Shown in pieces: positions 31,633 to 40,927 of a DNA stretch of 64,000 nt. Origin of the DNA: Candidatus Nitrosotalea bavarica (GTDB taxonomy: Archaea > Thermoproteota > Nitrososphaeria > Nitrososphaerales > Nitrosopumilaceae). The notes under the pieces are model-generated. The model ran no database searches, was not told where the DNA came from, and saw nothing but the letters and a program-made list of their open reading frames with translations. The first letter of the stretch is position 1. The number at the start of each line of letters is the position of its first letter. The stretch is from positions 1 to 64,000 of the forward strand of contig NZ_FUYK01000005.1 of the NCBI RefSeq assembly GCF_900167955.1, written 5' to 3'. The position numbers were made by a program, and so were the translations under genes.

Positions 31633-34536
31633 TTACCAGACTTGGATAAATCTTCTGGATATTATTATGCTTCCAACTACAGATATCATAATTACTACTC
31701 CAACAATTGGACCAAATTCAGGAACTGTTGGTGCCATAATCTTGGACATGTTCATTATAGTAATACTGTGAGTGGAAAAGTGTGGAATTAGAACTAGTAC
31801 CTGTACACCACCTTGAGTAACTACAATTGCAAAGCTTGGATTGTCTGTTGATTTTGCATGTAATATTGCATCCATGTTTGGCGCTGGTTGTATGAGTTGT
31901 CCATCATACATTACACCAAGTTGCTTTAGGTTTGCCACATTAATTGTAGTTGCATTAAGATTAAATGAAATTACCTTTGGGCCTGTTTGACTAGGTGCAG
32001 TCACATTGACGTTTAATGAATTTGGTGTAGTGTTGATTGTTTGAACTGAAACATTATTGTCAATGGATGTAGTTGTAGATTGATTAGTGCCAACATTTAC
32101 TTCGGCAGCTATCGTTTGGTTAGCTTTAGCTTGATTGATGCTCTGAATTTCTTGTGGAGTTGCAAGTACAGACTGGGTAGTAGATAATGATGATGAGATA
32201 CCATTTACCAACAGTGTCGATGTAGCAGTACTTCCCGAATGAGCCGAGTCACCTGCATAAAATACTGTTATGGTTACACTATTACTTGGATTCAAAGGTG
32301 GGGTATATTGAAGCGAGCAAGTATCACTTGTCAATATACAAGCATCTGAACTAAATGAGCCACCTGCACCATTATCAGTCCACTGGACTAGCCCTATCAT
32401 ACTTGAAGAAGGATTTGTCGTATCTGTTACTGTTACAGCAAAAGTGACTTTGGTTCCAACAGAAAATGTTGCAGGATTTGGTATGATGGCAGCAGTTGTA
32501 GGATGAAGTCCTATCGTAGTCGATATAGTGCTAGTACTGGTAGGAACAACATTTGCAGACAATTGTGAGAGACCGGTATTTGGCTGATGCATGGTATCAC
32601 CACCATAACTTGCAGTTATGGTTATTGCACTTGGAGGATTTGTAGAAGGAGTATATGATACAACACATGCGCCAGATGCCAGTATGCATGTAGATGAACT
32701 AAATGTACCACCAGCATTTCCGTCACTCCAGATCATTGTTCCTGTTGGAATGTTTTGAGCATTAATAGGATCAGCAACTGTTGCAGTAAATGTCACTGCA
32801 GTTCCTGCTACATACGATGCAAGATTTGGCGAGATTGTAAGTAGTGAAGATGAAGTAGAAGAACCTGAATTTGTCAAAAGAGACGTTGCAGAGTTTGCAG
32901 CATGACCTGTATCACCATAATAGCTTGCCGTTATAGTGATAGAATTTTGTGCATTAGATGATGCAGTATATGTTACAACACATGTACCTGATGACAAGTC
33001 GCATGTTGATGCACTAAATGTACCACCAGCATTTCCGTCACTCCAAATTACTGTCCCGGTTGGGACATTTAGAGAATCAATAGGATCAATAACTGTTGCA
33101 GTAAATGTCACCGTGTTTCCTGCTACATATGATGCAGGGTTTGGCGAGATTGTAAGTAGTGAAGATGACGTAGAAGAACCTGAATTTGACATCAAGGTAG
33201 ATGTTCCTGAAATTGAGGGATGATTTGAATCTCCGCCATATGTTGCGGTGATAACTATCGAATTTAGAACATTAGATGATGCAGTATATGTTGCAACACA
33301 TATACCTGATGACAAGTCGCATGTTGATGCACTAAATGTACCACCAGCATTTCCGTCACTCCAAGTTACTATACCTGTAGGAATATTTTGAGAGTTCGTA
33401 GGGTCGGTAACTGTAGTAGTTACGGTAACTTGTTCTCCCGATGATATAGTAGAAGCAGATGATACTATTAGAATAGAGGCGGTATCCTGAGTGTGTGATA
33501 ATTGAGATATTCCACTACTTGTTTGATGTGTACTATCTCCACCATAACTTGCAGTAATTGTTACTGAATTTGAAGAGCTTGAATATGGAGTGTAAGAGAT
33601 TGTGCATGTACCAGAGGATAAAGTACATGCGGATGAGCTAAATGAGCCGCCATCATTTCCATCACTCCATGATACAGTTCCAATAGGCGTTGTAGGAGAA
33701 TTAGATGTATCAGTAACAAGGGCTGTAAATGTCAAGGATTGACCCGAAACATATGACGCAGAATTTGGAGTTACTGTAATTGATGTAGTAGATGTGGTTG
33801 AGCTTGTTGATACTGGATTAGAGGATGTAGAGATTACTGTAACTGAAAATGTTGTAGTGGTTGATTGCATTGGTTGCGATTCCAATTCGTTTGCTTCAAC
33901 TGTCACCTGATAAGTTCCAGCTGTTTGAAACCGGAAAGGAATATTTGCTGTACCTTGTGTAGCATGTGATAAAGTTGAAAAAACAGGACTGCCTTGTTGA
34001 GTTATAGAAAATGTATAATCAATATCTGGCTTGTTGAAATTAATTTTGAAATAAGTAGTTCCACCGACAACTGGATTTACAGGATAACTAGAAAATTGGA
34101 TTTCAAGGCCACTATTAGATATCGTTGGCGGCATAGAAGATGGATAATAATATTGACTAGATGGACCGGAAGTTTTCCCATATTGTAATCCTTGTGACGC
34201 ATTTGTAGAAGTATATCTTTGTTGAGAAATATTACTTGATTGTTGTGAGTTTTGGTAAGTTGGTGAAGGAGTACGTGTACTATTGTGCAAATACGCATAA
34301 CTTGTAGGGTTCCCAGTATTAGCGGATGATTGAGGAGAGTTTTGATAAGTTGGAGTGGTGTGTGTGCTATTGTGTAAATATGCATATCTTGTAGGGTTCC
34401 CAGCATTAGCATTTAGAGTATAATAGGGAGTTGTACTTCCGCGGTTATAATTAGGAGATTGTGTGTTATGAGAAGTCATTTGGGCATGTGCTGGTTGTTC
34501 CAAAACACCAAAAGCAAGACTTGCTACGGATACCAT
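31633..34536 (-). CDS. Large Ig-repeat surface protein with PEFG-CTERM anchor (967 aa)
   Basis: After a signal region ending A-H-A-Q come two Asn/Tyr/Thr-rich low-complexity repeats (A-Y-L-H-N-S-T), a beta domain like that of the 54959-55516 protein (F-Q-T-A-G-T-Y-Q-V), and five Ig-like repeats of about 100 residues. Each repeat has W-[ST]-D-[GN], a G-G-[ST]-F-S core, two Cys (C-x-L-x-S-x-x-C) and Y-x-G-D-[ST]. A further beta region precedes V-P-E-F-G-P-I-V-G, a hydrophobic helix and the basic R-R-F tail. The protein is probably exported, sorted by an archaeosortase and used in adhesion or the cell coat. Some repeats are nearly identical in DNA. Confidence 0.9.
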   Translation of the reverse strand: MVSVASLAFGVLEQPAHAQMTSHNTQSPNYNRGSTTPYYTLNANAGNPTRYAYLHNSTHTTPTYQNSPQSSANTGNPTSYAYLHNSTRTPSPTYQNSQQSSNISQQRYTSTNASQGLQYGKTSGPSSQYYYPSSMPPTISNSGLEIQFSSYPVNPVVGGTTYFKINFNKPDIDYTFSITQQGSPVFSTLSHATQGTANIPFRFQTAGTYQVTVEANELESQPMQSTTTTFSVTVISTSSNPVSTSSTTSTTSITVTPNSASYVSGQSLTFTALVTDTSNSPTTPIGTVSWSDGNDGGSFSSSACTLSSGTCTISYTPYSSSSNSVTITASYGGDSTHQTSSGISQLSHTQDTASILIVSSASTISSGEQVTVTTTVTDPTNSQNIPTGIVTWSDGNAGGTFSASTCDLSSGICVATYTASSNVLNSIVITATYGGDSNHPSISGTSTLMSNSGSSTSSSLLTISPNPASYVAGNTVTFTATVIDPIDSLNVPTGTVIWSDGNAGGTFSASTCDLSSGTCVVTYTASSNAQNSITITASYYGDTGHAANSATSLLTNSGSSTSSSLLTISPNLASYVAGTAVTFTATVADPINAQNIPTGTMIWSDGNAGGTFSSSTCILASGACVVSYTPSTNPPSAITITASYGGDTMHQPNTGLSQLSANVVPTSTSTISTTIGLHPTTAAIIPNPATFSVGTKVTFAVTVTDTTNPSSSMIGLVQWTDNGAGGSFSSDACILTSDTCSLQYTPPLNPSNSVTITVFYAGDSAHSGSTATSTLLVNGISSSLSTTQSVLATPQEIQSINQAKANQTIAAEVNVGTNQSTTTSIDNNVSVQTINTTPNSLNVNVTAPSQTGPKVISFNLNATTINVANLKQLGVMYDGQLIQPAPNMDAILHAKSTDNPSFAIVVTQGGVQVLVLIPHFSTHSITIMNMSKIMAPTVPEFGPIVGVVIMISVVGSIIISRRFIQVW
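32986..33046. repeat. 61-bp exact direct repeat, copy 1, inside the Ig-repeat gene
   Basis: This stretch is identical to 33304-33364, 318 bp away, which is one Ig repeat (106 codons). A similar but less exact version lies near 32700-32735. Exact identity at synonymous positions points to recent unequal crossing-over or gene conversion. Confidence 0.85.
33304..33364. repeat. 61-bp exact direct repeat, copy 2
   Basis: This stretch is identical to 32986-33046 and lies in the neighbouring Ig-like repeat of the same gene. Confidence 0.85.
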
Positions 34537-34718
34537 AATGACAACTAGTAATATCTTAGAATGATTCAGGATTAATGCTAGTCATCATCCACTAATAAGG
34601 GAGTCATATTTTTCATTAGTAAGACATAAGAAGATTAGAAATTTTGGCATTCAAATTACAATACAAAAATGAAATTAAAAAACAGTTTAAGTATCAGACA
34701 AATCCAATCTTACGCATA

Positions 34719-35108
34719 ATGGTATCCGAGAAAATAGTCAGGTTTCAAAACAAGAACAAGGACTTGAATCAGCTAGCACAGCAAATATCTACAATGTTGC
34801 AACAAGACGGATACAAGACACAGATGACATCTACTTCACCAGTAGGCATAGTTATGCAGGCAACCAAGGCAGGCATTCTCAGAGATATCATAACTGCAGA
34901 CAGGGCGTTTACTATAATGATAAGCGGTGATCCAAATGACTTTGCAATACACATTGGAATTGGCAAGTTGATACAAAATATCGTAGTTGCAGCAGTAGAG
35001 GTATTGTTCTTATCAGTGTTATTTTTGGCAGTTGACATTCCAGAAATGCTCTGGACAAGACATGTAGAAGAAGAAATATTAAAAAAAATAACACAGATTG
35101 TAGGATAA
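34719..35108 (+). CDS. Hypothetical protein with one C-terminal membrane helix
   Basis: The chosen ATG gives 129 residues (M-V-S-E-K-I-V-R-F-Q-N); the frame is open from a TTG at 34644. The N-terminal half looks like a small alpha/beta domain (Q-Q-I-S-T-M-L-Q-Q-D-G-Y-K-T-Q and I-V-M-Q-A-T-K-A-G-I-L-R). A hydrophobic stretch (N-I-V-V-A-A-V-E-V-L-F-L-S-V-L-F-L-A-V) follows, then a short charged tail. No family is recognised. The layout suggests a cytosolic domain anchored to the membrane. Confidence 0.6.
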   Translation: MVSEKIVRFQNKNKDLNQLAQQISTMLQQDGYKTQMTSTSPVGIVMQATKAGILRDIITADRAFTIMISGDPNDFAIHIGIGKLIQNIVVAAVEVLFLSVLFLAVDIPEMLWTRHVEEEILKKITQIVG

Positions 35109-35176
35109 CAATCACGAAAGTTCTTTACAAAGGTACGATATGTATAATCACGAATAAAAAAATATCTATTTTTTTC

Positions 35177-36337
35177 TTGCCAGTTCTTGTTACTATCGTG
35201 GTCATCCTTTTCTCACAAACTTTTTCATTGTCTGCATATGGATCAAGCGCGCTGCCATGGCCTACTTTTATGCACGACTACTCCCATACTGGTTTGTCCC
35301 AGTTCGCAGGAGTACAATCCAACTCTACATTGTGGCAATTCAATGTAAAAAATGGTACTAGTGCACTTGTTATAGGTCAGAACAATATTATTTACTTTGG
35401 CTCGTGGGGAAACCTTGTTGCAATAGATGTAGATCATGCAGAAAAATTCAAAATCAATGTGGGAGGTATTGTAGATTCCCCCTCGATTGGCTCTGACGGA
35501 ACATTATACTTTGAAAATGGTGGCAACACAATATTTGCAGCAAGCCCAGAGGGCACAATAAAGTGGAAATACCAATCCAATGACACTGTAACAATTCCAG
35601 CAATTGATATCTATGATAGAATTTATTTTGGCAGTGGTAATTTTCTAGAGTCTGTCAGTCCAGTTGGAAAACTCTTTTGGAAATATCACACAAATGGACT
35701 GGTCAGTATCCCTTCAGTTGGGCCTGATGGGACAATATACATCGGTGATACAGACCATAATTTTTATGCATTAGATTCATCCGGGAATTTAAAATGGAAG
35801 TTTAATGCAAAGGGAATTACTACGTTAGGTTCAATCAACCCTCAAAATACAGTCTACTTTTGTGATTCAGACAATTACCTTTATGCCGTAAATCAAGATG
35901 GCACACTCAAATGGACTTTCCAGTCCACCAATATAGGCACGCCCCCTTCCATTGGCCCAGACAATACTCTATTTCTTGTAGACGGAACTGGCCTAGTGGC
36001 ACTAAATTCTGATGGTACTAAAAAGTGGGACTATCATCCTGCAAATGTTACGGTACAATCAGCATCTGTAGATAAAGACGGTACAGCATATGTAGGAATT
36101 TTTGAGAATCACCTTTATGCACTTGATTCTTCTGGAGATGTAAAATGGAATTTTAGGGCAGATGGCGGAGTCAGCCAGCCTGCTATTGGCTCGGATGGTA
36201 CAATTTATTTCAACAGTGGAAAAGGAATCATCTACGCACTTGGACAACCAGCAATACCAGAATTTCCAATGCCCACGCTTCTTGTGATAATTTCATTTAT
36301 TGGCATACTGGCAATACCAAGAGTCTTTCGGATATAG
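35177..36337 (+). CDS. Exported PQQ-like beta-propeller protein with PEF-CTERM tail
   Basis: A signal peptide (V-L-V-T-I-V-V-I-L-F-S-Q-T-F-S-L-S-A-Y-G) is followed by W-P-T-F-M-H-D-Y-S-H-T-G. Seven or eight propeller blades carry the repeat G-x-[DN]-G-T-[IL]-Y-[FIV] and L-K-W-[KNT]-[FY]. These blades are typical of PQQ-like / BamB-type domains but no PQQ-binding catalytic residues are evident. The C-terminus is I-P-E-F-P-M-P-T-L plus a hydrophobic helix and P-R-V-F-R-I. The start is TTG, the only usual start codon in a suitable position. It probably acts in binding or assembly at the cell surface. Confidence 0.85.
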   Translation: MPVLVTIVVILFSQTFSLSAYGSSALPWPTFMHDYSHTGLSQFAGVQSNSTLWQFNVKNGTSALVIGQNNIIYFGSWGNLVAIDVDHAEKFKINVGGIVDSPSIGSDGTLYFENGGNTIFAASPEGTIKWKYQSNDTVTIPAIDIYDRIYFGSGNFLESVSPVGKLFWKYHTNGLVSIPSVGPDGTIYIGDTDHNFYALDSSGNLKWKFNAKGITTLGSINPQNTVYFCDSDNYLYAVNQDGTLKWTFQSTNIGTPPSIGPDNTLFLVDGTGLVALNSDGTKKWDYHPANVTVQSASVDKDGTAYVGIFENHLYALDSSGDVKWNFRADGGVSQPAIGSDGTIYFNSGKGIIYALGQPAIPEFPMPTLLVIISFIGILAIPRVFRI

Positions 36338-36368
36338 ATGCCATATTTTTAAATGATCAAAATAGTTT

Positions 36369-36806
36369 ATGAATGAGTTGAAAAAATTTCTCGTCATTAC
36401 AATTTTAGTAGTTGGAATTATGATTATGTTTTTGCAGCCGTTAGCGTTTGGACAGTACTATCAGATACATCATACGATCTTAATTCTAAATCCCATATCT
36501 CGTACTGCACAGCAAGGAGATCATCTGACTTTTTCTGGCACACTTTTGACCGCAGATGACAAAATACCACTTTCAAACAGAATGGTGTTTATACAATATG
36601 ATTCGCCTTATGATTGGACAAGAATTCGTACAAGTGCAACAACTGACAATAATGGAAATTTTGTAGTAAGCTGGACAGTGAATCCAAAGGGAACCGGTAT
36701 TTGTACTTACAATTTTTTTGCAAAATACAATGGGGATGATAATAATTTCTGGTCCATTAGCAAGCAATTTCTTCTGAATGTCACACCAAGATCTATTAAA
36801 AATTGA
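36369..36806 (+). CDS. Exported Ig-like protein (145 aa)
   Basis: The signal peptide (F-L-V-I-T-I-L-V-V-G-I-M-I-M-F-L-Q-P-L-A-F-G) is followed by one beta-sandwich domain with the pattern of archaeal/bacterial Ig-like folds: L-T-F-S-G-T-L, G-N-F-V-V-S-W-T-V and Y-N-F-F-A-K-Y-N-G-D-D. It has no anchor and is probably secreted or attached through partners. It starts 31 bp after the propeller gene on the same strand, so co-expression is likely. Confidence 0.75.
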   Translation: MNELKKFLVITILVVGIMIMFLQPLAFGQYYQIHHTILILNPISRTAQQGDHLTFSGTLLTADDKIPLSNRMVFIQYDSPYDWTRIRTSATTDNNGNFVVSWTVNPKGTGICTYNFFAKYNGDDNNFWSISKQFLLNVTPRSIKN

Positions 36807-36871
36807 CTACATAGCATAATTTCAAAACAAAACTTACGACGTTCGCATTTTGTCCGTGATTATTTAATCAC

Positions 36872-38155
36872 TTAATTTATTTCTGTGTCTCTAGTCTCCG
36901 GGTTCATCTTTGAACCAAATAACAATATGATTGAAGCTACAATCACATTGATTCCAAGAAGCACGGGAATAAAAGATCCTCCATGGGACAAGAGACTGAC
37001 TGCAATTAGCGGTGCCCATGAACCAATCAATAAACCTCCATTGTAAACAAATCCATTTGCAGTATTTCGTACTTGAGTAGGAAATCTCTCTGACAAAAAT
37101 GCAGGTATTGGGCCAAAACCTGATGTTGCCGTAAAGATCAAAATTACAGTATACAAAGATCTTTCATAAAATGATACAGCATGATACAATCCATAAACTG
37201 CAGGTATTGCAAGTATGATTGCAGATATTGCAAATAATCCCAGTGTCTTCATTCTACCAATTTTTTGACTAATATAACCCGCAAATATCTGTCCAAAAAA
37301 TGAGGTTATCGTTGCAACAATAAGCAGAAATGGTATCTCAGACTTGTCCATATTAACATAATTTTGAAGAAATGTTGGATAGAACCCCATTGTTGTGTAG
37401 TACCCGTATTGAAGCCCAGTCATGATTATCAATGCCAAGAAGAAACGCTTTCGTATGTTAACATCAGAAAATATTTTTCGAAGAGGAGCACGCTCTATTT
37501 TCTTTTGGTGAAATTTCTCAAGCCAGACTTGAGATTCCTTCATCTTTATTCTTACAAAGAGTGTAGTGAGCCCAGGAATGATTCCTGTGAAAAACATTAT
37601 TCTCCAACCTATCTCTGTGAACTGAGGACCTGAAAAGTGTGTAAATACAAAATAATATACAACTGATGCCAGTATAAAACCAAAATTATATCCACTTTGA
37701 AGAATCCCAGATAGTAGTCCTCTTGAAGATTTAGGTACAGTCTCCATTGTAATTACCGCACCGCTTCCCCATTCTCCACCTGCAAAAAAACCTTGCAAGA
37801 ACCTTAATGTAACTAAGAATATCGGAGCAAGAATGCCAACCATTTCCCACGTCGGTAACAAGCCAGTTGAAAATGTGGCAACGGAAAATCCAATTATGGT
37901 AATCATCATTGCTTTTTTTCTCCCTATCTTATCACCAAAGTTTCCAAAGAATGCCCCTCCAACTGGACGCATTATCAGTGTAACAACATAAGCTGCAAAA
38001 GCAGCAAGAAGAGAAAGTGTCGCATTGCCCGTGGGAAAAAAGAGTTTGCTAATCAATGGAATAACCAGTAACATCAACACAAGATCATAACCGTCAAGAG
38101 CCCATCCAAGAAAAGAACCTAAAAGTACAGACCGCTGATGGCTAGAAAGATTCAT
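36872..38155 (-). CDS. MFS transporter, metabolite:H+ symporter type
   Basis: Twelve membrane helices carry the MFS loop 2-3 motif G-D-K-I-G-R-K-K-A and the MHS-type features R-P-V-G-G-A-F-F-G-N-F and Q-G-F-F-A-G-G-E-W-G-S-G. D-G-Y-D-L in helix 1 is also typical. Relatives carry organic acids, sugars or osmolytes with protons; the substrate here is not readable. The gene stands alone on its strand. In an acidic habitat proton-coupled uptake or efflux would be strongly driven. Confidence 0.9.
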   Translation of the reverse strand: MNLSSHQRSVLLGSFLGWALDGYDLVLMLLVIPLISKLFFPTGNATLSLLAAFAAYVVTLIMRPVGGAFFGNFGDKIGRKKAMMITIIGFSVATFSTGLLPTWEMVGILAPIFLVTLRFLQGFFAGGEWGSGAVITMETVPKSSRGLLSGILQSGYNFGFILASVVYYFVFTHFSGPQFTEIGWRIMFFTGIIPGLTTLFVRIKMKESQVWLEKFHQKKIERAPLRKIFSDVNIRKRFFLALIIMTGLQYGYYTTMGFYPTFLQNYVNMDKSEIPFLLIVATITSFFGQIFAGYISQKIGRMKTLGLFAISAIILAIPAVYGLYHAVSFYERSLYTVILIFTATSGFGPIPAFLSERFPTQVRNTANGFVYNGGLLIGSWAPLIAVSLLSHGGSFIPVLLGINVIVASIILLFGSKMNPETRDTEIN

Positions 38156-38268
38156 TGTGATTGCAATATTTTAAGCGAATTTTAATCTATTATAATCATT
38201 AGATTTTCAAATCTGAGAATCAATCCAATTGTTATATACAAAGATTACATAACACTATCCGAAAACAT

Positions 38269-38640
38269 ATGGAAGACACACATGAATCATGTAGAACAGA
38301 AGGCGGCGCAAGATGCGGGTGCGGGTCAATGTCTTCTCACGAACACCAGGGCAGCGGTCACATGTCATCTCATGGCGAATGCGGTTGTGGCGATGGTCAT
38401 CATTCGCATTCCATGACAAAGATGTACAAGCATGCGTACATGGATGCGTTGTATCAAGCCCAAGTAGAACGCATCAGAAAAAGAATTGATGCCAAATTTG
38501 GGACAACGCTTGACAAAATGGCAGATGCTGTAGTAGAGTCGTTTGGGAAGATGTGGGAATCAAAAATGGCAAAAATTGAAGCATGGCAAGGACTTGAATC
38601 TAAACTTAGAACCATCCTTTCTGAAAAAGCTAAAATCTAA
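38269..38640 (+). CDS. His/Cys-rich N-terminus, helical C-terminus; putative metal-binding protein
   Basis: The first 50 residues are dense in His, Cys, Gly and Ser (C-G-C-G-S-M-S-S-H-E-H and C-G-C-G-D-G-H-H-S-H-S), a likely metal-binding or metal-storage region. The remaining 70 residues are helical and amphipathic (R-I-R-K-R-I-D-A-K-F-G-T-T-L-D-K-M). There is no signal peptide. No family is recognised. Nickel, zinc or copper buffering is possible but unproven; the Ni/Co permease lies 32 kb away. Confidence 0.7.
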   Translation: MEDTHESCRTEGGARCGCGSMSSHEHQGSGHMSSHGECGCGDGHHSHSMTKMYKHAYMDALYQAQVERIRKRIDAKFGTTLDKMADAVVESFGKMWESKMAKIEAWQGLESKLRTILSEKAKI

Positions 38641-38662
38641 AATAATCTCCCCTAGCCTTTTT

Positions 38663-39460
38663 TTAATGTCGTTTTTTAGCGGCTCGCACTGTAAGTAAAA
38701 TTACTCCTACAATCAAAACAATAATTCCAATAAAGTACCAAGTTTGAATCATAGAGCATATTTGTTGTGTTGGTTGGTTAATAATTTGTGCAAACATTCC
38801 AATTATAGAACTACAGAGATTTGAATATCCGAATAAAAACATAGTTGAAATTCCTCCGAGGATTATGAAAATAATTCCTACAATTGCAAGTCCAGCATAT
38901 CGTTTCTGTTTTAATGGTCGTTTTTGAATTGCCTTAGAACTGTTTTTACCCTGATATGCTCCACATCTTGGACAAAAATCGTGGATTCTAAATATTCCAG
39001 AACCACATGCAATACAGGATTTTAAAGCAGTATCTTGTGAGTATTGTTTAGTTTCAAGTTTTTCCTTTTTTGATATAGTTTTACGCGTATCAATAAAATT
39101 ATGTTCATCATGAAATGCCCCACATCTTGAACAAAAACTAAACATTCTTGGTACAAGAGTTCCGCATTTTGGACATAAATCTACAAGATGTCCATCAGAT
39201 GGCTTGGCTTCTCCCTCGTATCGCTGCTTTGCATTTTGAATTTTTTTCTCAAGAGATCCTACTGTTGATTTTTTCTGATATTCATCTTCTTCTACATGTG
39301 GGTAGAGGTATTTGGAAACTAGCATATCCACATATCTACGGTCAGTTGGATATGCCGATTCTTCAGTTTTCAACCTATTTAGTATAGACTCTAATCTAAT
39401 AGGATCCCCATAACCAAATTCCATTAATTGTTCAACAAGTTCGATCAGCGCTTCATTCAT
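38663..39460 (-). CDS. Double zinc-ribbon membrane protein
   Basis: A helical N-terminal domain precedes two zinc ribbons, C-P-K-C ... C-S-R-C-G and C-I-A-C ... C-P-R-C-G. A basic linker (K-R-P-L-K-Q-K-R-Y-A) and two membrane helices (I-V-G-I-I-F-I-I-L-G-G-I and F-I-G-I-I-V-L-I-V-G-V-I-L-L) follow, ending in a basic tail. The ribbons are cytoplasmic. I start at the ATG of M-N-E-A-L; a TTG three codons earlier is also possible. The role is unknown; possibly a membrane-tethered adaptor. Confidence 0.75.
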   Translation of the reverse strand: MNEALIELVEQLMEFGYGDPIRLESILNRLKTEESAYPTDRRYVDMLVSKYLYPHVEEDEYQKKSTVGSLEKKIQNAKQRYEGEAKPSDGHLVDLCPKCGTLVPRMFSFCSRCGAFHDEHNFIDTRKTISKKEKLETKQYSQDTALKSCIACGSGIFRIHDFCPRCGAYQGKNSSKAIQKRPLKQKRYAGLAIVGIIFIILGGISTMFLFGYSNLCSSIIGMFAQIINQPTQQICSMIQTWYFIGIIVLIVGVILLTVRAAKKRH

Positions 39461-39611
39461 GAATAACAATTTGATGATTTCTCTAATTAAAAGACATTTT
39501 GTTCATTTTTTATATTTTTGTTCACAGTATCATCAAATAGACTCCTAGGTTTGAATTAGATTAAGATCAGATCCCCTAGGAATTAGATAAAAATTAAAAA
39601 GAAATATTGCA

Positions 39612-40553
39612 CTATTGTTTGTTATTTACTATTTGTTGTAATTGATGAATTACATCTACAGCAGCCTTGATGTCATTCCAAACATCGCTTGATTGTGTTC
39701 CCTGATACTTGTTAGACCCTACCTGAGATAAGACAGCCTGAGCATTGCCGATATCAGTCTGTGCTTGGCCAACTAGTGCTTGAAATGTAGAGGAGTTATT
39801 TTTCCCAGCAAGAAGATTTAGTTTTGCTTGATCTGCCTGGATTGCAGTATTTGCTGCAAAGTGAAAGTTGTTGGCAGTTTTGCACCCATTGTATAGACAG
39901 AAACTATCCAATACAGATTGAAGCTGTGTGCTGTTCTGGGCATTGTTTACCGCTGTTTGAAATGCTTGAATTTGAGTGTCTGCAGTGTTGATTGTCTGGT
40001 TCAGACCTTCAGTATTTGCACCATGTCTTGTCAGCCTATTTGCCAAATTCTGAGCATGTGTAATAGCCCTGTCAAATTTCTGGATATTGTTTTGGGCTTT
40101 TTGTTGTTTTACTTCAAAAAGACAACTCTTCTGTGCCAATTGGAGTTGTGCGTTATCTGATTTTAAAGCAGAGTTGACTGTCTTGCTATGCACAGTCCGG
40201 ATTGCATGTATAATATCAAGACTGGCGGTTCGTTGGTCAGAATTGTATTTCTGTGCATCTGTTTTAAACTGGGATGTATTGTTAGCATTTGCATCTGCCT
40301 GTAGAGCAGCAAAATCAGCATTCAGTGTTGGAATGTCCGTATTTGTTAGAGAGGATGTGATTGTCGAATTCTGTATTACATTTACGACATCGTTAAGATA
40401 AGAAGTAGCATGAGTATCAATACATGTAACTGATGCCAATGGTAATTGTAGATTCAGAGATTGTGATGCGGAGCCTTGATCTGCAAAAGCAACATATGGC
40501 ATAACCAATATTAGTGATGCAATAAACGCACTGTATTTTACAGTCGGATTCAT
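39612..40553 (-). CDS. Exported helical (coiled-coil) protein
   Basis: A signal peptide (Y-S-A-F-I-A-S-L-I-L-V-M-P-Y-V-A-F-A) is followed by about 280 residues of Asn/Gln/Ala-rich helices with heptad patterns (A-Q-N-N-I-Q-K-F-D-R-A-I-T-H-A-Q-N-L-A). Four Cys may form two disulfides (V-T-C-I-D, K-S-C-L-F, F-C-L-Y-N-G-C). There is no anchor. The start is the methionine of M-N-P-T-V-K-Y; the frame is open to 40586. No known family; probably a secreted helical bundle. Confidence 0.7.
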   Translation of the reverse strand: MNPTVKYSAFIASLILVMPYVAFADQGSASQSLNLQLPLASVTCIDTHATSYLNDVVNVIQNSTITSSLTNTDIPTLNADFAALQADANANNTSQFKTDAQKYNSDQRTASLDIIHAIRTVHSKTVNSALKSDNAQLQLAQKSCLFEVKQQKAQNNIQKFDRAITHAQNLANRLTRHGANTEGLNQTINTADTQIQAFQTAVNNAQNSTQLQSVLDSFCLYNGCKTANNFHFAANTAIQADQAKLNLLAGKNNSSTFQALVGQAQTDIGNAQAVLSQVGSNKYQGTQSSDVWNDIKAAVDVIHQLQQIVNNKQ

Positions 40554-40595
40554 TGTGCTTTGATATTTTTTTAAGATATAAAGCATTACGTAGCT

Positions 40596-40826
40596 TTGTT
40601 CACTGACAAAGTTAATGTATCGTATGTAAAATATAAAAAAGACAACTATGTTAAAAGTCAGGAAATTATCTTGGATGGATTTGTAGTAAGATGTACAATA
40701 TGTAAGACCAAATTTGTAATTCCTGATATGGGTCCGTGCACTGATCTTGAATATGAGAAATACATTAAAGATTCTGGCTTTGTGTGCAAGTGTGGCAAAA
40801 ACGACTGGTTTCTGGATTCAGATTAG
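40596..40826 (+). CDS. Small zinc-ribbon-like protein (76 aa)
   Basis: Cysteines occur as C-T-I-C in the middle and C-K-C-G near the end, with one more Cys between (G-P-C-T-D). This could make a zinc ribbon. The N-terminus from the TTG start is uncertain; no ATG is present early in the frame. It is divergent from the exported helical gene with only a few bases between, so the true start may be later. Confidence 0.55.
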   Translation: MFTDKVNVSYVKYKKDNYVKSQEIILDGFVVRCTICKTKFVIPDMGPCTDLEYEKYIKDSGFVCKCGKNDWFLDSD

Positions 40827-40927
40827 AAAATATCAAATGTCGATTTTTTAATTTCTCCAGTCTGATGTGATAATGAAACACTTTCTACATCTGATAGATT
40901 TATTTCAGATCAAACTTTAGATTACAC

